A stretch of 64,000 nucleotides of DNA from Desulfotruncus arcticus DSM 17038 (GCF_900113335.1 NZ_FOOX01000007.1:124001-188000); one strand, 5' to 3'; counted from the first letter of the stretch, positions 34,271-43,632 are shown. The notes: generated from the letters alone by a model not told the origin. A program made the numbers and translations.

Positions 34271-34885
34271 ATGTTTTTCAAGAAAAAGGACATTTTTATT
34301 GAAACGCTTTCGCAAAGTGCTGATAATTTAATGGAGGCCTGCAGTCTTTTCCAGGAAGAAGTTAGCAACCTTAAGGATGTTGAATCCTATGCCGAAAGAA
34401 TAAAAATTCTTGAGGATAAAGGGGACGAGCTTACTCATACTATTATTCACGCCTTGAATAAAACATTTATCACTCCGCTGGAAAGGGAAGATATACTGGG
34501 AATAGCTCTAAAATTAGATGATGTTGTAGACGGAATTGAAGCTGTTGCCGACCGGCTGGAAATCTACAAGGTAACAGAAGCCGATGAATATATTAAATTA
34601 TTTGCCCAGATGATTGTTAATTGCGCTGAAGAAATAGTTACGGCCATCAATCTGTTGGCGCAGAAAAAAATGCAGCAGATGGAAAGACACATTTATAGAA
34701 TAAATGAGCTGGAAAATGAAGCCGATCAGTTGGTAAGAGAATGCGTGATGACTTTATTTGAAGAACACAATGACCCCATCCTGATTATTAAGAAAAAAGA
34801 GATCTATGAAATGCTGGAAGGTGTTACCGATGCGTGTGAAGATGTGGCCAATATTCTTGAAGCTTTAATCATGCGGAACTCATAG
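34271..34885 (+). CDS. DUF47 family protein, PhoU-like partner of the Pit transporter
   Basis: 204 residues, almost wholly alpha-helical, no membrane segment. Recognisable DUF47/PhoU-like segments: EDKGDELTHTIIHALNKTFITPLEREDILGIALKLDDVVDGIEAVADRLEIY and LEGVTDACEDVANILEALIMR. These proteins pair with Pit-type phosphate carriers and are thought to regulate them. TTTAGGAGGATTAACC ribosome site. The next gene starts 13 bases later. Confidence 0.9.
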   Translation: MFFKKKDIFIETLSQSADNLMEACSLFQEEVSNLKDVESYAERIKILEDKGDELTHTIIHALNKTFITPLEREDILGIALKLDDVVDGIEAVADRLEIYKVTEADEYIKLFAQMIVNCAEEIVTAINLLAQKKMQQMERHIYRINELENEADQLVRECVMTLFEEHNDPILIIKKKEIYEMLEGVTDACEDVANILEALIMRNS

Positions 34886-34898
34886 AGGAGAATTGTTT

Positions 34899-35894
34899 AT
34901 GGATACTACTCTTATTTTGATAGCTGTTGTAGTACTAATGGCCATTTCTTTTGACTTTATCAATGGGTTTCATGATACTGCCAATGCCATTGCAACATCT
35001 GTATCAACCAAGGCGCTTACCCCCCGGATGGCTATTTTGCTGGCTTCTTCCATGAACCTGCTGGGGGCGCTGGCGTTTACCGGGGTGGCCAAAACCATTG
35101 GCGGCAAAATCGCCGACCCCTTTGAACTTGAAAATGGGCTGGTCATTGTACTGGCAGCTCTGATTGCGGCTATTGCCTGGAACCTGATTACCTGGTATTT
35201 AGGCATCCCCAGCAGTTCATCCCACGCTCTTATCGGCGCTTTAACCGGTTCGGTACTTGTGGCCGCCGGTACGTCAGGTGTAAATTTTAAAGGGTTTTTA
35301 ACTATTCTGCAGGCTTTGATCATTTCGCCATTTGCTGCTTTCGCAATTGGATACATAATAATGAATATCTTAAGATTCCTATTTAAAAACGCCAATCCCC
35401 GATCGGTAAACCGGGGGTTTAGATATATGCAGATTGTAACTGCGGCTTTTCAGGCATTTAGCCATGGTACCAATGATGCACAGAAATCCATGGGGATCAT
35501 CACCTTTGCGCTGATTGCCGGGGGATTGCATCAAACAATGGAGATACCGGTTTGGGTAAAAATAGTATGCGCGCTTGCTATGGCTGCCGGAACATCTGCC
35601 GGTGGCTGGAAAATCATTAAGACCGTAGGATCGAAAATAATCAAGCTCCAGCCCATCAGTGGCTTTTCCTCTGATTTAACATCGGCATCAGTTATCATCA
35701 GCGCTACCCTGCTGGGACAACCGGTAAGTACTACCCACGTTATCTCTTCAGCAATTATGGGTGTGGGGTCGGCCAAAAGTGTCGCCTCGGTAAAATGGTT
35801 GACCGCACAAAGGATGATTACAGCCTGGGTGATAACTTTACCGGTAACCGCTATTATTGCCGCGCTATGCTACTCAATAATTTCAATTTTTTAG
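34899..35894 (+). CDS. pit: inorganic phosphate transporter, Pit family
   Basis: 331 residues, about ten membrane segments. Pit hallmarks occur twice, in inverted-repeat halves: GFHDTANAIATSVSTKALTPR and FSHGTNDAQKSMGIITFAL, the conserved phosphate/cation site motifs. ATG at 34899 is chosen over TTG 34893 because GAGGAG (34885-34890) needs 8 bases. Forms a two-gene unit with the DUF47 protein. Low-affinity uptake driven by H+ or Na+ is the family role. Confidence 0.93.
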   Translation: MDTTLILIAVVVLMAISFDFINGFHDTANAIATSVSTKALTPRMAILLASSMNLLGALAFTGVAKTIGGKIADPFELENGLVIVLAALIAAIAWNLITWYLGIPSSSSHALIGALTGSVLVAAGTSGVNFKGFLTILQALIISPFAAFAIGYIIMNILRFLFKNANPRSVNRGFRYMQIVTAAFQAFSHGTNDAQKSMGIITFALIAGGLHQTMEIPVWVKIVCALAMAAGTSAGGWKIIKTVGSKIIKLQPISGFSSDLTSASVIISATLLGQPVSTTHVISSAIMGVGSAKSVASVKWLTAQRMITAWVITLPVTAIIAALCYSIISIF

Positions 35895-35915
35895 AGCTAT
35901 TAGAGCTCTTTTTTA
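35893..35915 (+). terminator. weak terminator of the pit operon
   Basis: AGAGCT (35893-35898) pairs with AGCTCT (35904-35909), loop five bases, followed by six T. It overlaps the stop codon. Confidence 0.6.
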
Positions 35916-35983
35916 GTTTGGTTAAAGGGATCAAATAATTTTCTGTCGAAATAATTGGTATCAAATAACGGGAAGTGTTTATT

Positions 35984-36661
35984 TTGGCTAAGAAGAATAA
36001 GCAGGAAGTGATACTAACCCCTTCGGGTCATGAGGTAGACCGTGACCTGGCCAGGGTACCCATAAAGGTATCCCCTTCGTTACAGGCGTTAATAGCCAAT
36101 CAGATCGAACTGATTGATATGATTGAGGGAAACAAACCATTAAATAAGATTTTTTTAGAGCAGCACAGAACTGAATTGTTACAGGTTGAAGGAGAAGTAG
36201 AAGTTTCCTTTTTAAAATACGCTAAAAAGAAGGAAGCAGCCAGAGAGCGACGCCTGTCCCAAAAGAAAGAAGTTAATGAGGTACCGGTTAAATTTGCAAA
36301 TGGGCCGGATCAGTTGGAAGAGGAAAATAAAAAAATAGAATCCCGGTCGCATGATGAATGGCCGGAACGTGATTTTGAGACTCTAAACCCCATAGTTGAC
36401 AGAGAAGAAACTGGTTTGGATCAAGAAGCCTATTTGGATGTTTTAGCAAATAAATTAAGCCCGGGTCTCCCGTCGTCGAAATACGATAATCAACCAAAAC
36501 CCGTGGAAGAAAAGAAAACGGAAATTGATGTTCGAAGGGTTGCTTTAGGGGCGTCGATTAAAGTTTTACAAGATTTTTTAGACCGGGAGTTAACCGAAGA
36601 AGAGATGTTGACAATTGAAGCCCAGGTTGATCAGTACCTGCCGGCATCAGCAAAAGAATAG
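35984..36661 (+). CDS. uncharacterised hydrophilic protein
   Basis: 225 residues, rich in Lys and Glu, no membrane helix, signal or known motif. Structure suggests two helical segments joined by a charged linker (residues about 90-165) and a C-terminal helix bundle (RRVALGASIKVLQDFLDRELTEEEMLTIEAQVDQYL). TTG 35984 is chosen because GGGAAG sits 9 bases away. Monocistronic with its own terminator; no family recognised. Confidence 0.65.
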   Translation: MAKKNKQEVILTPSGHEVDRDLARVPIKVSPSLQALIANQIELIDMIEGNKPLNKIFLEQHRTELLQVEGEVEVSFLKYAKKKEAARERRLSQKKEVNEVPVKFANGPDQLEEENKKIESRSHDEWPERDFETLNPIVDREETGLDQEAYLDVLANKLSPGLPSSKYDNQPKPVEEKKTEIDVRRVALGASIKVLQDFLDRELTEEEMLTIEAQVDQYLPASAKE

Positions 36662-36666
36662 TTTTC

Positions 36667-36703
36667 CAAACCTCCCGGTGCAAATTCCGGGTTTTTGTTT
36701 TTT
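36667..36703 (+). terminator. terminator after the uncharacterised gene
   Basis: CCCGG (36674-36678) pairs with CCGGG (36687-36691), extended by AAACC, followed by TTTTTGTTTTTTTG. Confidence 0.85.
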
Positions 36704-36730
36704 TGACGGCAATATTTTAAAATCGTGAAG

Positions 36731-36739
36731 TGTTATAAT
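36731..36739 (+). promoter_or_regulatory. extended -10 promoter for the mismatch glycosylase gene
   Basis: TGTTATAAT; a -35 at the normal distance is not apparent. Transcription would start near 36746, so the ATG at 36748 would have no leader, supporting the later start at 36766. Confidence 0.5.
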
Positions 36740-36765
36740 TTAAAACAATGAGCGGGGGGGTTGTT

Positions 36766-37272
36766 ATGTTAAAGCCGATACCTGATCACCTGCAAGCAGG
36801 ACTTGCAATTATTTTTGTCGGTTATAATCCAAGTATTCGCTCTGGCCAGGTCGGACATCATTACGCTAACCCCAATAATAGGTTCTGGAAGATTTTGTTC
36901 GAAGCAGGTCTGACGCCACGTAAGTATAAACCTGAGGAAGACAAGGAATTGTTGCAGCTTGGCTACGGGCTGACCAATATTGTGGCCCGCCCAACCGCTT
37001 CGGCTTCGGAAATAACCAAACAGGAGTATGCCGGGGGCAGGCTGGCGCTGCTCAATAAAATACTTCGTTATCAGCCTCAAGTAGTATGTTTTGTCGGCAA
37101 GGGAGTCTACCGTGAATATAGCGGGCGAAAAACCGTCCCCTGGGGTATCCAGCAGGAATCTGTGGTACCGGGAGTTGTAGATTTTGTTGCACCGTCCTCC
37201 AGCGGCCTTGTCCGTATGAAACCGGCCGATGTCGTAGAAATATATGCCCGGTTGAAAGAACTGTTGAATTAA
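36766..37272 (+). CDS. mug: mismatch-specific uracil/thymine-DNA glycosylase (Mug)
   Basis: 168 residues. Removes uracil or thymine opposite guanine. The active-site segment IIFVGYNPSIRSGQVGHHYANPNNRFW near residue 15 contains the Asn that activates water (GxNPS) and is the family signature; LTNIVARPTASASE and the C-terminal PSSSGLV complete the fold. ATG at 36766 is favoured, preceded by GGGGGGG at 5 bases. Upstream ATG 36748 would give 174 residues. Confidence 0.93.
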   Translation: MLKPIPDHLQAGLAIIFVGYNPSIRSGQVGHHYANPNNRFWKILFEAGLTPRKYKPEEDKELLQLGYGLTNIVARPTASASEITKQEYAGGRLALLNKILRYQPQVVCFVGKGVYREYSGRKTVPWGIQQESVVPGVVDFVAPSSSGLVRMKPADVVEIYARLKELLN

Positions 37273-37366
37273 TGGTTTAATTAAGTTAAGGTTATTTGAT
37301 GAGATCGCCTTGTTACTGTGCGCCTGCTGTTATTATGGATAAAAGATTTTTTAAGGGGTACCTTTG

Positions 37367-39535
37367 ATGCAAATAATTTACGGGTACTTGGAGAGAATCA
37401 CCTACTATAGCGAGGAAACCAGCTTTACCGTAGCCCGGCTGCAGGAAAAAGGAAAAACCGGTCTTACCACCATTGTGGGCAACATGACCGGTATTAACCC
37501 GGGGGAATCCTTGCGGCTTACCGGCAAGTGGGTCAATAACGCGAAATTTGGCGAACAGTTTCAAGTTGAAAAATATGAGACGGTTGTTCCGGCCACTGTA
37601 AATGGTATTGAAAAATACCTGGGTTCGGGCTTGATCAAAGGCATCGGTCCTGTAATGGCCAAACGGATAGTAAAGGTTTTCGGGCTTAACACACTGGATG
37701 TAATTGAAAATTCGCCTCATGACCTTTCCAGGGTGGAAGGCATCGGTTCCAAACGCATTGATATGATTGCCAGGGCCTGGCTGGATCAAAAAGAGGTTAA
37801 GGAAATAATGCTGTTTCTGCAAAGCCACGGGGTCAGCGCGGGATATTCGGCCAAAATTTTCAAGGAATACGGCAGCGATTCCATAGAAATAGTAAAAAAC
37901 AATCCCTATCGTCTGGCGGCGGATATCTATGGAATTGGCTTTATTACTGCAGACCACATTGCTCAAAACATGGGTATAGACCCCAATTCTGTATTAAGGG
38001 TCAAAGAAGGTATTATTTATGTTTTAAATGAAACAACCAACGAGGGTCATGTTTTCTTCCCTTATGAACCCCTTGTGGCCAAGGCTTCCGAAATGCTGAA
38101 AGTTGACCGGGATGTTGTTGTTCAGGCTATTGCACTGCTGTTTGAAGAAAAGCGGGTAATCCTGGAGGATATGAATGATCTTAAGGAGGGCTTTACTCCC
38201 AATAATAAAGCGGTATATCTTGTGCCTTTTTATGTGGCGGAAACCGGGGCGGCTGCCAGGCTTCTGAAATTAATTGCCGAACAGCCGGTTATCCGGTCTA
38301 TTGACACCAATAAAGCGATAACCTGGGTGGAAGAAAAACTGCAAACCAAACTGGCGGAAAAACAAATAGAAGCAATTAACCTGTCCGTTAAGCACAAGGT
38401 ATTAGTAATTACCGGCGGTCCCGGGACCGGCAAAACTACTATCATTAAGGCGATTATGCGCGTGTTTATGGCCTTGCAATTAAAAGTGTTAATGGCTGCC
38501 CCCACAGGGAGGGCGGCAAAGCGCATGCAGGAGGCAACCGGCTTTGATGCCAGGACCATCCACCGGCTGCTGGAATATGCTCCCCGGAGAGGCGGGTTTC
38601 AAAAAAATCAGGATTATCCGCTGGATGCCGATGTTATTATTGTTGATGAGGCTTCGATGATTGATATTATTTTAATGCATCACCTGCTTAAAGCCGTTCC
38701 AACTCATGCCACCTTGATATTGGTGGGTGACATTAATCAACTGCCTTCGGTGGGACCGGGCAGCGTGTTGAGGGACATCATTGACTCGGGCAAATTTAAA
38801 GTTGTTGAATTAACTGAGATTTTCCGTCAGGCCGGGCAAAGCCGGATCGTGGTTAACGCGCACCTGGTTAATCAGGGCAGATTCCCCGATATCAGCTTGC
38901 CCAGCGGTGAGCTGACAGATTTTTATTTTATCGAAGGAGAAGAACCGCTTAATGTTTTGCATAAAATATTAATGCTTTGCGGAGAACGTATTCCCAAAAG
39001 ATTTGGCTTTCACCCGGTGGATGATATTCAGGTTTTAACACCCATGCACAGGGGTGAACTGGGGGTGGCCAACCTTAACGCCAAACTCCAGGAACTGCTT
39101 AACCCCGGTGAGGGCGGCATTACCAGGGGGCAAAGACGCTATAAAGTTAATGATAAAGTAATGCAGTTAATCAACAATTATGATAAGGAAGTTTTTAATG
39201 GGGATGTTGGTAAGATTATAGCTATTGACCGTGAGAATCAGGAGTTAAAAGTTAATTTTGATGGCAGGGTGGCAACCTATGAATTTTCGGAACTGGACGA
39301 ACTGGTTACCGCTTACGCCGTATCAATTCACAAATCCCAGGGCAGTGAATACCGGTCTGTGATTATTCCGGTTACAACGCAGCATTTTATGATGCTGCAG
39401 CGAAATTTAATTTATACCGCTATAACCAGAGGAAAGGCGCTGGTTGTTCTGGTCGGAAGCAGGCGGGCCTTAGCCATGGCGGTAAAAAACAATAAGCCGT
39501 TGAATCGTTATACCAGTTTGAAAGACCGGCTATAA
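37367..39535 (+). CDS. recD2: ATP-dependent RecD2-type DNA helicase
   Basis: 722 residues. N-terminal OB-like domain and helix-hairpin-helix repeats (GIGPVMAKRIVKVFG; VEGIGSKRIDMIARAW), then superfamily 1 helicase motifs: Walker A ITGGPGTGKTTIIK, motif Ia LMAAPTGRAAKRM, DEAS box VDEASMIDIIL, motif III LVGDINQLPSVGPGSVL, motif IV/V TPMHRGELG, YAVSIHKSQGSEY and YTAITRGKALVVLVG. RecD2 is a lone helicase acting outside RecBCD. ATG at 37367, with AAGGGG 8 bases ahead. No recBC nearby. Confidence 0.95.
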   Translation: MQIIYGYLERITYYSEETSFTVARLQEKGKTGLTTIVGNMTGINPGESLRLTGKWVNNAKFGEQFQVEKYETVVPATVNGIEKYLGSGLIKGIGPVMAKRIVKVFGLNTLDVIENSPHDLSRVEGIGSKRIDMIARAWLDQKEVKEIMLFLQSHGVSAGYSAKIFKEYGSDSIEIVKNNPYRLAADIYGIGFITADHIAQNMGIDPNSVLRVKEGIIYVLNETTNEGHVFFPYEPLVAKASEMLKVDRDVVVQAIALLFEEKRVILEDMNDLKEGFTPNNKAVYLVPFYVAETGAAARLLKLIAEQPVIRSIDTNKAITWVEEKLQTKLAEKQIEAINLSVKHKVLVITGGPGTGKTTIIKAIMRVFMALQLKVLMAAPTGRAAKRMQEATGFDARTIHRLLEYAPRRGGFQKNQDYPLDADVIIVDEASMIDIILMHHLLKAVPTHATLILVGDINQLPSVGPGSVLRDIIDSGKFKVVELTEIFRQAGQSRIVVNAHLVNQGRFPDISLPSGELTDFYFIEGEEPLNVLHKILMLCGERIPKRFGFHPVDDIQVLTPMHRGELGVANLNAKLQELLNPGEGGITRGQRRYKVNDKVMQLINNYDKEVFNGDVGKIIAIDRENQELKVNFDGRVATYEFSELDELVTAYAVSIHKSQGSEYRSVIIPVTTQHFMMLQRNLIYTAITRGKALVVLVGSRRALAMAVKNNKPLNRYTSLKDRL

Positions 39536-39538
39536 GTT

Positions 39539-39590
39539 GGGGACATACCTCCGACTCCAAAGCCTTGACCCAATGAGGAGGTGTGTCCCC
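39539..39590. repeat. family 4 repeat hairpin, GGGGACA...TGTCCCC
   Basis: GGGGACATACCTCC (39539-39552) pairs with GGAGGTGTGTCCCC (39577-39590). It directly follows the RecD2 stop codon and may double as a terminator. Confidence 0.85.
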
Positions 39591-39689
39591 ATTCCTTATT
39601 GTCCTCATGCCTGATTATCCATAAATTACACCGTAATAAATCAATACAAAAGTCAAACAATAAAAAAAATCACTTTCAGGGTGTGAACT

Positions 39690-39884
39690 ATGGACAGAAA
39701 ACTTGAAAGCCGGACTTATCATCTTTCACCAAACCAACTTAATGAATTATATCGAAAATATGGCCGTCCGGGGGAATTGTCCCCGGGACGCCCAGCTACA
39801 AGGAAACGCAGGCGCCTTGATGCTGCTCTGGCTGCTCTGGACCGAAAAAGCAATAGTGTATTAATGCCCAGTGATGAAGACTAA
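39690..39884 (+). CDS. small basic protein, unknown
   Basis: 64 residues, rich in Arg and Lys, no known motif. Ribosome site AGGGTG 6-7 bases before the ATG. It has an arginine-rich middle (PGRPATRKRRRLDAALAALDRK) suggesting nucleic acid contact, which is only speculative. A moderate call, being short and near a repeat. Confidence 0.45.
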   Translation: MDRKLESRTYHLSPNQLNELYRKYGRPGELSPGRPATRKRRRLDAALAALDRKSNSVLMPSDED

Positions 39885-39895
39885 TATGGAGTTAG

Positions 39896-39984
39896 AAGCC
39901 AGGAGTCGGTAGTCAGAATAAGAAAACCGGCGGAAACATTTCTCCGGGGCATTCTGATTACTGACTACTGAATTCTGACTGCCT
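39896..39984. repeat. family 1 repeat, inverted pair
   Basis: GCCAGGAGTCGGTAGTCAGAATAAG (from 39898) faces ATTCTGATTACTGACTACTGAATTCTGACTGCCTG (to 39984). Imperfect inverted repeat of the GGAGTC/GACTCC type between the small gene and the cupin gene. Confidence 0.75.
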
Positions 39985-40051
39985 GAGTAACTATATTTAG
40001 TTTATAATGTACTTGGCTTGATAACTGGATAATTAGGGAGGCGGGTGTCGT

Positions 40052-40387
40052 ATGTTTGCCAAAAGAGATGATCAGGGCTATATTACGGTTATTGAAGGTA
40101 TAAAAAGGAAGACTCTGGTTTACGGGGCTAAAACACTTCTGACGGAATTTATTTTGGAACAGGGAAAAATTTTGCCCAAACATTGCCATCCACAGGAGCA
40201 GACAGGATATCTTGTATCAGGGAAGATAATCCTTTATATCGGTGAGGAAATGTATGAAGTTCTCCCCGGCGACAGCTGGGTCATTCCGGGAGACGTGGAT
40301 CACTGGGCTGAAATAATTGAAAATTCGGTGGCGGTAGAGGTTTTTGCCCCGGTTAGGGAGGATTATCTTCCGGATAACCAAGACTAA
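40052..40387 (+). CDS. single-domain cupin protein
   Basis: 111 residues. Cupin motif 1: [24 protein letters not shown], with the His-His-Glu metal ligands; motif 2: [17 protein letters not shown], with His. Such small cupins bind metal and may isomerise or merely bind small molecules. No neighbour tells its role. GGGAGG is 8-10 bases before the ATG. Confidence 0.85.
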   Translation: MFAKRDDQGYITVIEGIKRKTLVYGAKTLLTEFILEQGKILPKHCHPQEQTGYLVSGKIILYIGEEMYEVLPGDSWVIPGDVDHWAEIIENSVAVEVFAPVREDYLPDNQD

Positions 40388-40719
40388 ACGTCAGAAAGCT
40401 AATAACTTGCCCGCCATATAAATTCCGGTGATAAGCTTGGTCATATCGACATTGTATTGGATGGGCAGGGAAAAGCCGAGTATTTTTTTGGTGGAAAACA
40501 TGATACGGGAAGCATAAACAAAATCTGAGTATTTTTAAAGCCGGGTGATTAACCCGGCTTTTTTTGTCGGGCAAAAAATTTTTTTCGACTAAAGATTACC
40601 TTTTTATGGAAGGATGCTTGTGGAAGAAAATTGAAAGCATCTTAAAATGATAGAAACATCTTTATTTTCAAAAACAATATGTTGCTTTTGAAAAGAGAGA
40701 TGGTAAAAGGTGAGATTTG
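40388..40719. other. 332-base gap with a terminator
   Basis: Holds the cupin terminator (40537-40565) and AT-rich sequence before the 3D-domain gene. A 35-codon reading on the minus strand near 40400-40510 (ATG to TGA) may be a gene remnant but has no ribosome site and is not called. Confidence 0.5.
40537..40565 (+). terminator. terminator after the cupin gene
   Basis: AAAGCCGGGT (40537-40546) pairs with ACCCGGCTTT (40552-40561), loop GATTA, then T-run to 40565. Confidence 0.88.
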
Positions 40720-41199
40720 GTGAGAGCATTAAAAGTATTACTGATTTGCGCCCTGGTTGTAATTGCTGTTTTGAGCATGTTAAAATTAATCATTGATAAT
40801 GACAATGAAGTTGAACTTAGTAATAAAAATCAAGCAATATCTAATGCAAGCCCTGAATTGCGCAGGCCGGTCTTGCGGTTGCCTTCGCGCAGCGATAAAG
40901 ATTTGCCAAGGGAGACGGTACTGGAGGTTGAAGCTACCGCTTACAGCCATACCGGCAATCAAACGTTTTCCGGGACCTGGCCCAGTGCGGGTCGCACTAT
41001 CGCCGTAGATCCGGAAACAATTCCCATAGGCAGCACAGTTTATATTAAAGGAATCGGCACGCGGGTAGCTGAAGATACAATTCCCCGGGTTAGCGTTAAT
41101 AAAGGAGTTGCTGTAGATATCTTTATGGAAAGTAATGAAAAGTGCCTGGAATGGGGTAGGCGCAAAATTCAATTGGTAATAGAAAAAAATGATAGTTAG
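40720..41199 (+). CDS. secreted 3D (Asp-Asp-Asp) domain protein
   Basis: 159 residues. N-terminal hydrophobic helix (ALKVLLICALVVIAVLSMLKLI) anchors or exports the protein. The C-terminal half is a 3D domain: VLEVEATAYSHTG ... AGRTIAVDPETIPIGSTVYIKG ... GVAVDIFMESNEKCLEWGRRKIQLVI, with the three conserved Asp residues. The 3D domain is shared with MltA-type lytic enzymes and with YabE/YocH-like proteins. GTG at 40720 is chosen, seven bases after AAAGGTGA. Monocistronic. Confidence 0.88.
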   Translation: MRALKVLLICALVVIAVLSMLKLIIDNDNEVELSNKNQAISNASPELRRPVLRLPSRSDKDLPRETVLEVEATAYSHTGNQTFSGTWPSAGRTIAVDPETIPIGSTVYIKGIGTRVAEDTIPRVSVNKGVAVDIFMESNEKCLEWGRRKIQLVIEKNDS

Positions 41200-41219
41200 A
41201 TTGTAACTACTCAGCGGTC

Positions 41220-41362
41220 CTCTTAAGCATGAATCAAAAGTCGAAAGTCCAAAGTCGAAGGTCAGTGAAAGAGTCTTGAGGCCTGATGAAAGTTCTTTGA
41301 CTTTGGAACACAGACTTAAATAGCCATTCTGACTACTGGATTCTGACTCCTGAATACTGAAT
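41220..41362. repeat. family 1-like repeat region
   Basis: Contains units of AAGTC/GACTT and TTCTGACTACTGGATTCTGACTCCTG types (AAAAGTCGAAAGTCCAAAGTC near 41235; CTTTGACTTTGGA near 41296; TTCTGACTACTGGATTCTGACTCCTG near 41328). Lies in the gap between two genes. Confidence 0.65.
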
Positions 41363-41410
41363 ATTATATATTTTCCGCATCCGGGTAAACTAGGGAAAAA
41401 AAGGGGGGTT

Positions 41411-41659
41411 ATGCTGTCGATGGGAAAAGTCAATTTAACCTTGCAGCCTGAGATTGATAATGATGCTGTTGACCGGGTGAGGAAAACGTTAGTTAAAATG
41501 GGGCCTTATGATGAACTAAGCATCAGTATTGAATCTGCGGATGCCCACCAGGCGGACCGGATCTTCAGTTGCCTGGACGAAAGCGGTTATCAATATCAAT
41601 CCCGGGGGAGTCATGACGGTAAAACTTATCTTATTAACGCCAGGATGAAGCCTAACTGA
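41411..41659 (+). CDS. small conserved-looking protein, unknown
   Basis: 82 residues, no membrane segment. A beta-alpha-beta layout is likely: KVNLTLQPEIDNDAVDRVRKTLVKMGPYDELSISIESADAHQADRIFSCLDESGYQYQSRGSHDGKTYLINARM. GGGGGG ribosome site at the ATG. Codon use fits its neighbours. No family recognised; followed by a hairpin. Confidence 0.6.
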   Translation: MLSMGKVNLTLQPEIDNDAVDRVRKTLVKMGPYDELSISIESADAHQADRIFSCLDESGYQYQSRGSHDGKTYLINARMKPN

Positions 41660-41671
41660 CCTCGATAATAT

Positions 41672-41704
41672 GGGGACATTCCTCGAAGAGGTGTGTCCCC
41701 TTTT
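41672..41704 (+). terminator. family 4 hairpin acting as terminator
   Basis: GGGGACATTCCTC (41672-41684) pairs with GAGGTGTGTCCCC (41688-41700) around GAA, followed by TTTT. Confidence 0.8.
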
Positions 41705-41844
41705 CGTGTGCGCCCGGGTTTTATTAATCCTTCCCGGAAAATTGTGGTTGAGGACCGGTTGTCGTAAATACCCCTTTTTCATTTTGCTGAGGGTTCAGCG
41801 TTAGCGGATGTTAGTTAACGTTAAATTGGTGATAGGAGTGTTTT

Positions 41845-43632
41845 ATGGTTTTATTAAGGCGTCCGTTGTCGGACATTACCCGGGAACTGGTAGCAGTGGC
41901 CACCGGAAGAGCTTTTGCTGATAAGGTTATCCGTGGGGGAAAAGTAGTCAATGTTTTTACCGGTGAAATCCTTTTGTGGGATATAGCCATCAAGGGTGAG
42001 CGTATTGCCACCGTAGGAGACGTAGAGCACACTTTGGGCCCGCATACGGAAGTGATTAATGCGGCGGGTTGTTACCTGTGTCCCGGTTTTTTGGACGGCC
42101 ACGTTCATGTGGAAAGCAGTATGGTAACTGTAACCCAGTTTGCCCGGGCCGTTCTTCCGGGGGGTACTACGGCTGTCTTTATGGACCCTCACGAAATAGC
42201 CAACGTTCTGGGAATGCGCGGGGTTAAAATGATGGTTGACGAGGGGCTTAATTTACCGCTTAAAGTGTTCACGACCATGCCTTCCTGCGTGCCGGCGGCA
42301 CCGGGATTTGAAGATGCCGGCGCTCAATTCGGGCCGGAAGATATAGCCGAAGCCATGCAGTGGCCGGGCATTTGCGGCCTGGGTGAAATGATGAACTTCC
42401 CGGGTGTGTTGTCCGGGGATGATCTGGTGCACGGCGAACTAAAAGCCACTATGGAAGCCGGAAAAATTGTAACGGGGCACTATTCTATGCCGGGAGATTT
42501 TAAGGGTCTGGCTGCTTATGCCGCAGCAGGCATTGTTTCCTGTCACGAATCGGTTCTCGCCGGGGATGCACTGAACCGGATGCGGTTGGGGATGTACGCC
42601 AAGATGCGGGAAGGCTCGGCCTGGCATGATGTAAAAGAAACGGTTAAAAGCCTTACCGAAACCGGGGTGCAAAACCGCCGGGCAATTTTGGTAAGCGACG
42701 ATTGCCATCCTGACACCCTTCTTACCGCCGGGCATTTAAATCATGTTGTGCGGCGGGCAGTCAGCGAGGGGTTGGACCCCATTCGGGCTATTCAGGCTGT
42801 TACCGTTAATACTGCCGAGTGTTTTGGTTTGGGTCAGGACCTTGGAGCAATTGCCCCCGGTCGTTTTGCAGATATAATTTTTCTCACTGATCTGGCCGGT
42901 GTGGAAATTGACAGGGTTATGGTGGACGGGCAGATAGTGGCGGCCTCGGGAGAAATGCTGGTAGAACTTCCCGGGTTCAGTTACCCGGAGAACGCATTAA
43001 ATTCAGTGCATTTAAAAGAAAAACTCAAACCCGAAAACTTCAGAATCCCGGTTCAGACAGCATCAGAAAAGGTTAATGTTCGGATTATAGAAATTATTGA
43101 GGCCAGCGTAATTACAAAGCACCTTACCGCTGATATCACCGTAACAGGCGGAGAACTGCAGGCCACGGTTGCAGGGGACTTGGCCAAGGCAGCTGTTATA
43201 GAGCGGCACGGAGGTAACGGCAGTATGGGACTTGGTTTGGTCAAAGGCTTCGGATTTAAGGAGGGCGCGGTAGCCTCAACGGTTGCCCACGACAGTCATA
43301 ATCTTTTAATTGTGGGGATGAATGATGCTGATATGGCCCTGGCTGGCAATACTTTAGCGGAATGCGGCGGCGGCATGGCAGTCGTGCGGGATGGCAGAGT
43401 GCTGGCGCTGCTTCCCCTTTCCATAGCCGGCCTCATGTCGAACAAGCCGGTGGAAGAAGTTGCCGCACAGGTGCATGCTGTTGAAAAAGCCTGGGTTGAA
43501 CTGGGCTGCCGCCTGGTAGCTCCTTTTATGACCATGTCCCTGCTCTCTTTACCGGTTTTGCCCGAGTTGCGTCTGACCAACCGGGGATTGGTTGATACCC
43601 TGGAGTTTAAGCTGGTCGAGTTAATGGCGTAG
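41845..43632 (+). CDS. ade: adenine deaminase
   Basis: 595 residues, the full length of the bacterial AdeC/YerA family. Converts adenine to hypoxanthine. Amidohydrolase metal site: LCPGFLDGHVHVESSMVTVTQFARAVLPGGTTAVFMDPHEIANVLG (HxH near residue 92), later ATMEAGKIVTGHYSMPG, SCHES and ILVSDDCHPDTLLTAGHLN with the second-shell His and Asp. C-terminal part is the accessory domain of the family (GLGLVKGFGFKEGAVASTVAHDSHNLL). AGGAG ribosome site. Stand-alone. Confidence 0.95.
   Translation: MVLLRRPLSDITRELVAVATGRAFADKVIRGGKVVNVFTGEILLWDIAIKGERIATVGDVEHTLGPHTEVINAAGCYLCPGFLDGHVHVESSMVTVTQFARAVLPGGTTAVFMDPHEIANVLGMRGVKMMVDEGLNLPLKVFTTMPSCVPAAPGFEDAGAQFGPEDIAEAMQWPGICGLGEMMNFPGVLSGDDLVHGELKATMEAGKIVTGHYSMPGDFKGLAAYAAAGIVSCHESVLAGDALNRMRLGMYAKMREGSAWHDVKETVKSLTETGVQNRRAILVSDDCHPDTLLTAGHLNHVVRRAVSEGLDPIRAIQAVTVNTAECFGLGQDLGAIAPGRFADIIFLTDLAGVEIDRVMVDGQIVAASGEMLVELPGFSYPENALNSVHLKEKLKPENFRIPVQTASEKVNVRIIEIIEASVITKHLTADITVTGGELQATVAGDLAKAAVIERHGGNGSMGLGLVKGFGFKEGAVASTVAHDSHNLLIVGMNDADMALAGNTLAECGGGMAVVRDGRVLALLPLSIAGLMSNKPVEEVAAQVHAVEKAWVELGCRLVAPFMTMSLLSLPVLPELRLTNRGLVDTLEFKLVELMA

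Noticed and set aside
40353..40574. 73-codon reading on the minus strand
   Set aside because: It covers the cupin gene's end and a terminator, with proline- and arginine-rich nonsense composition.
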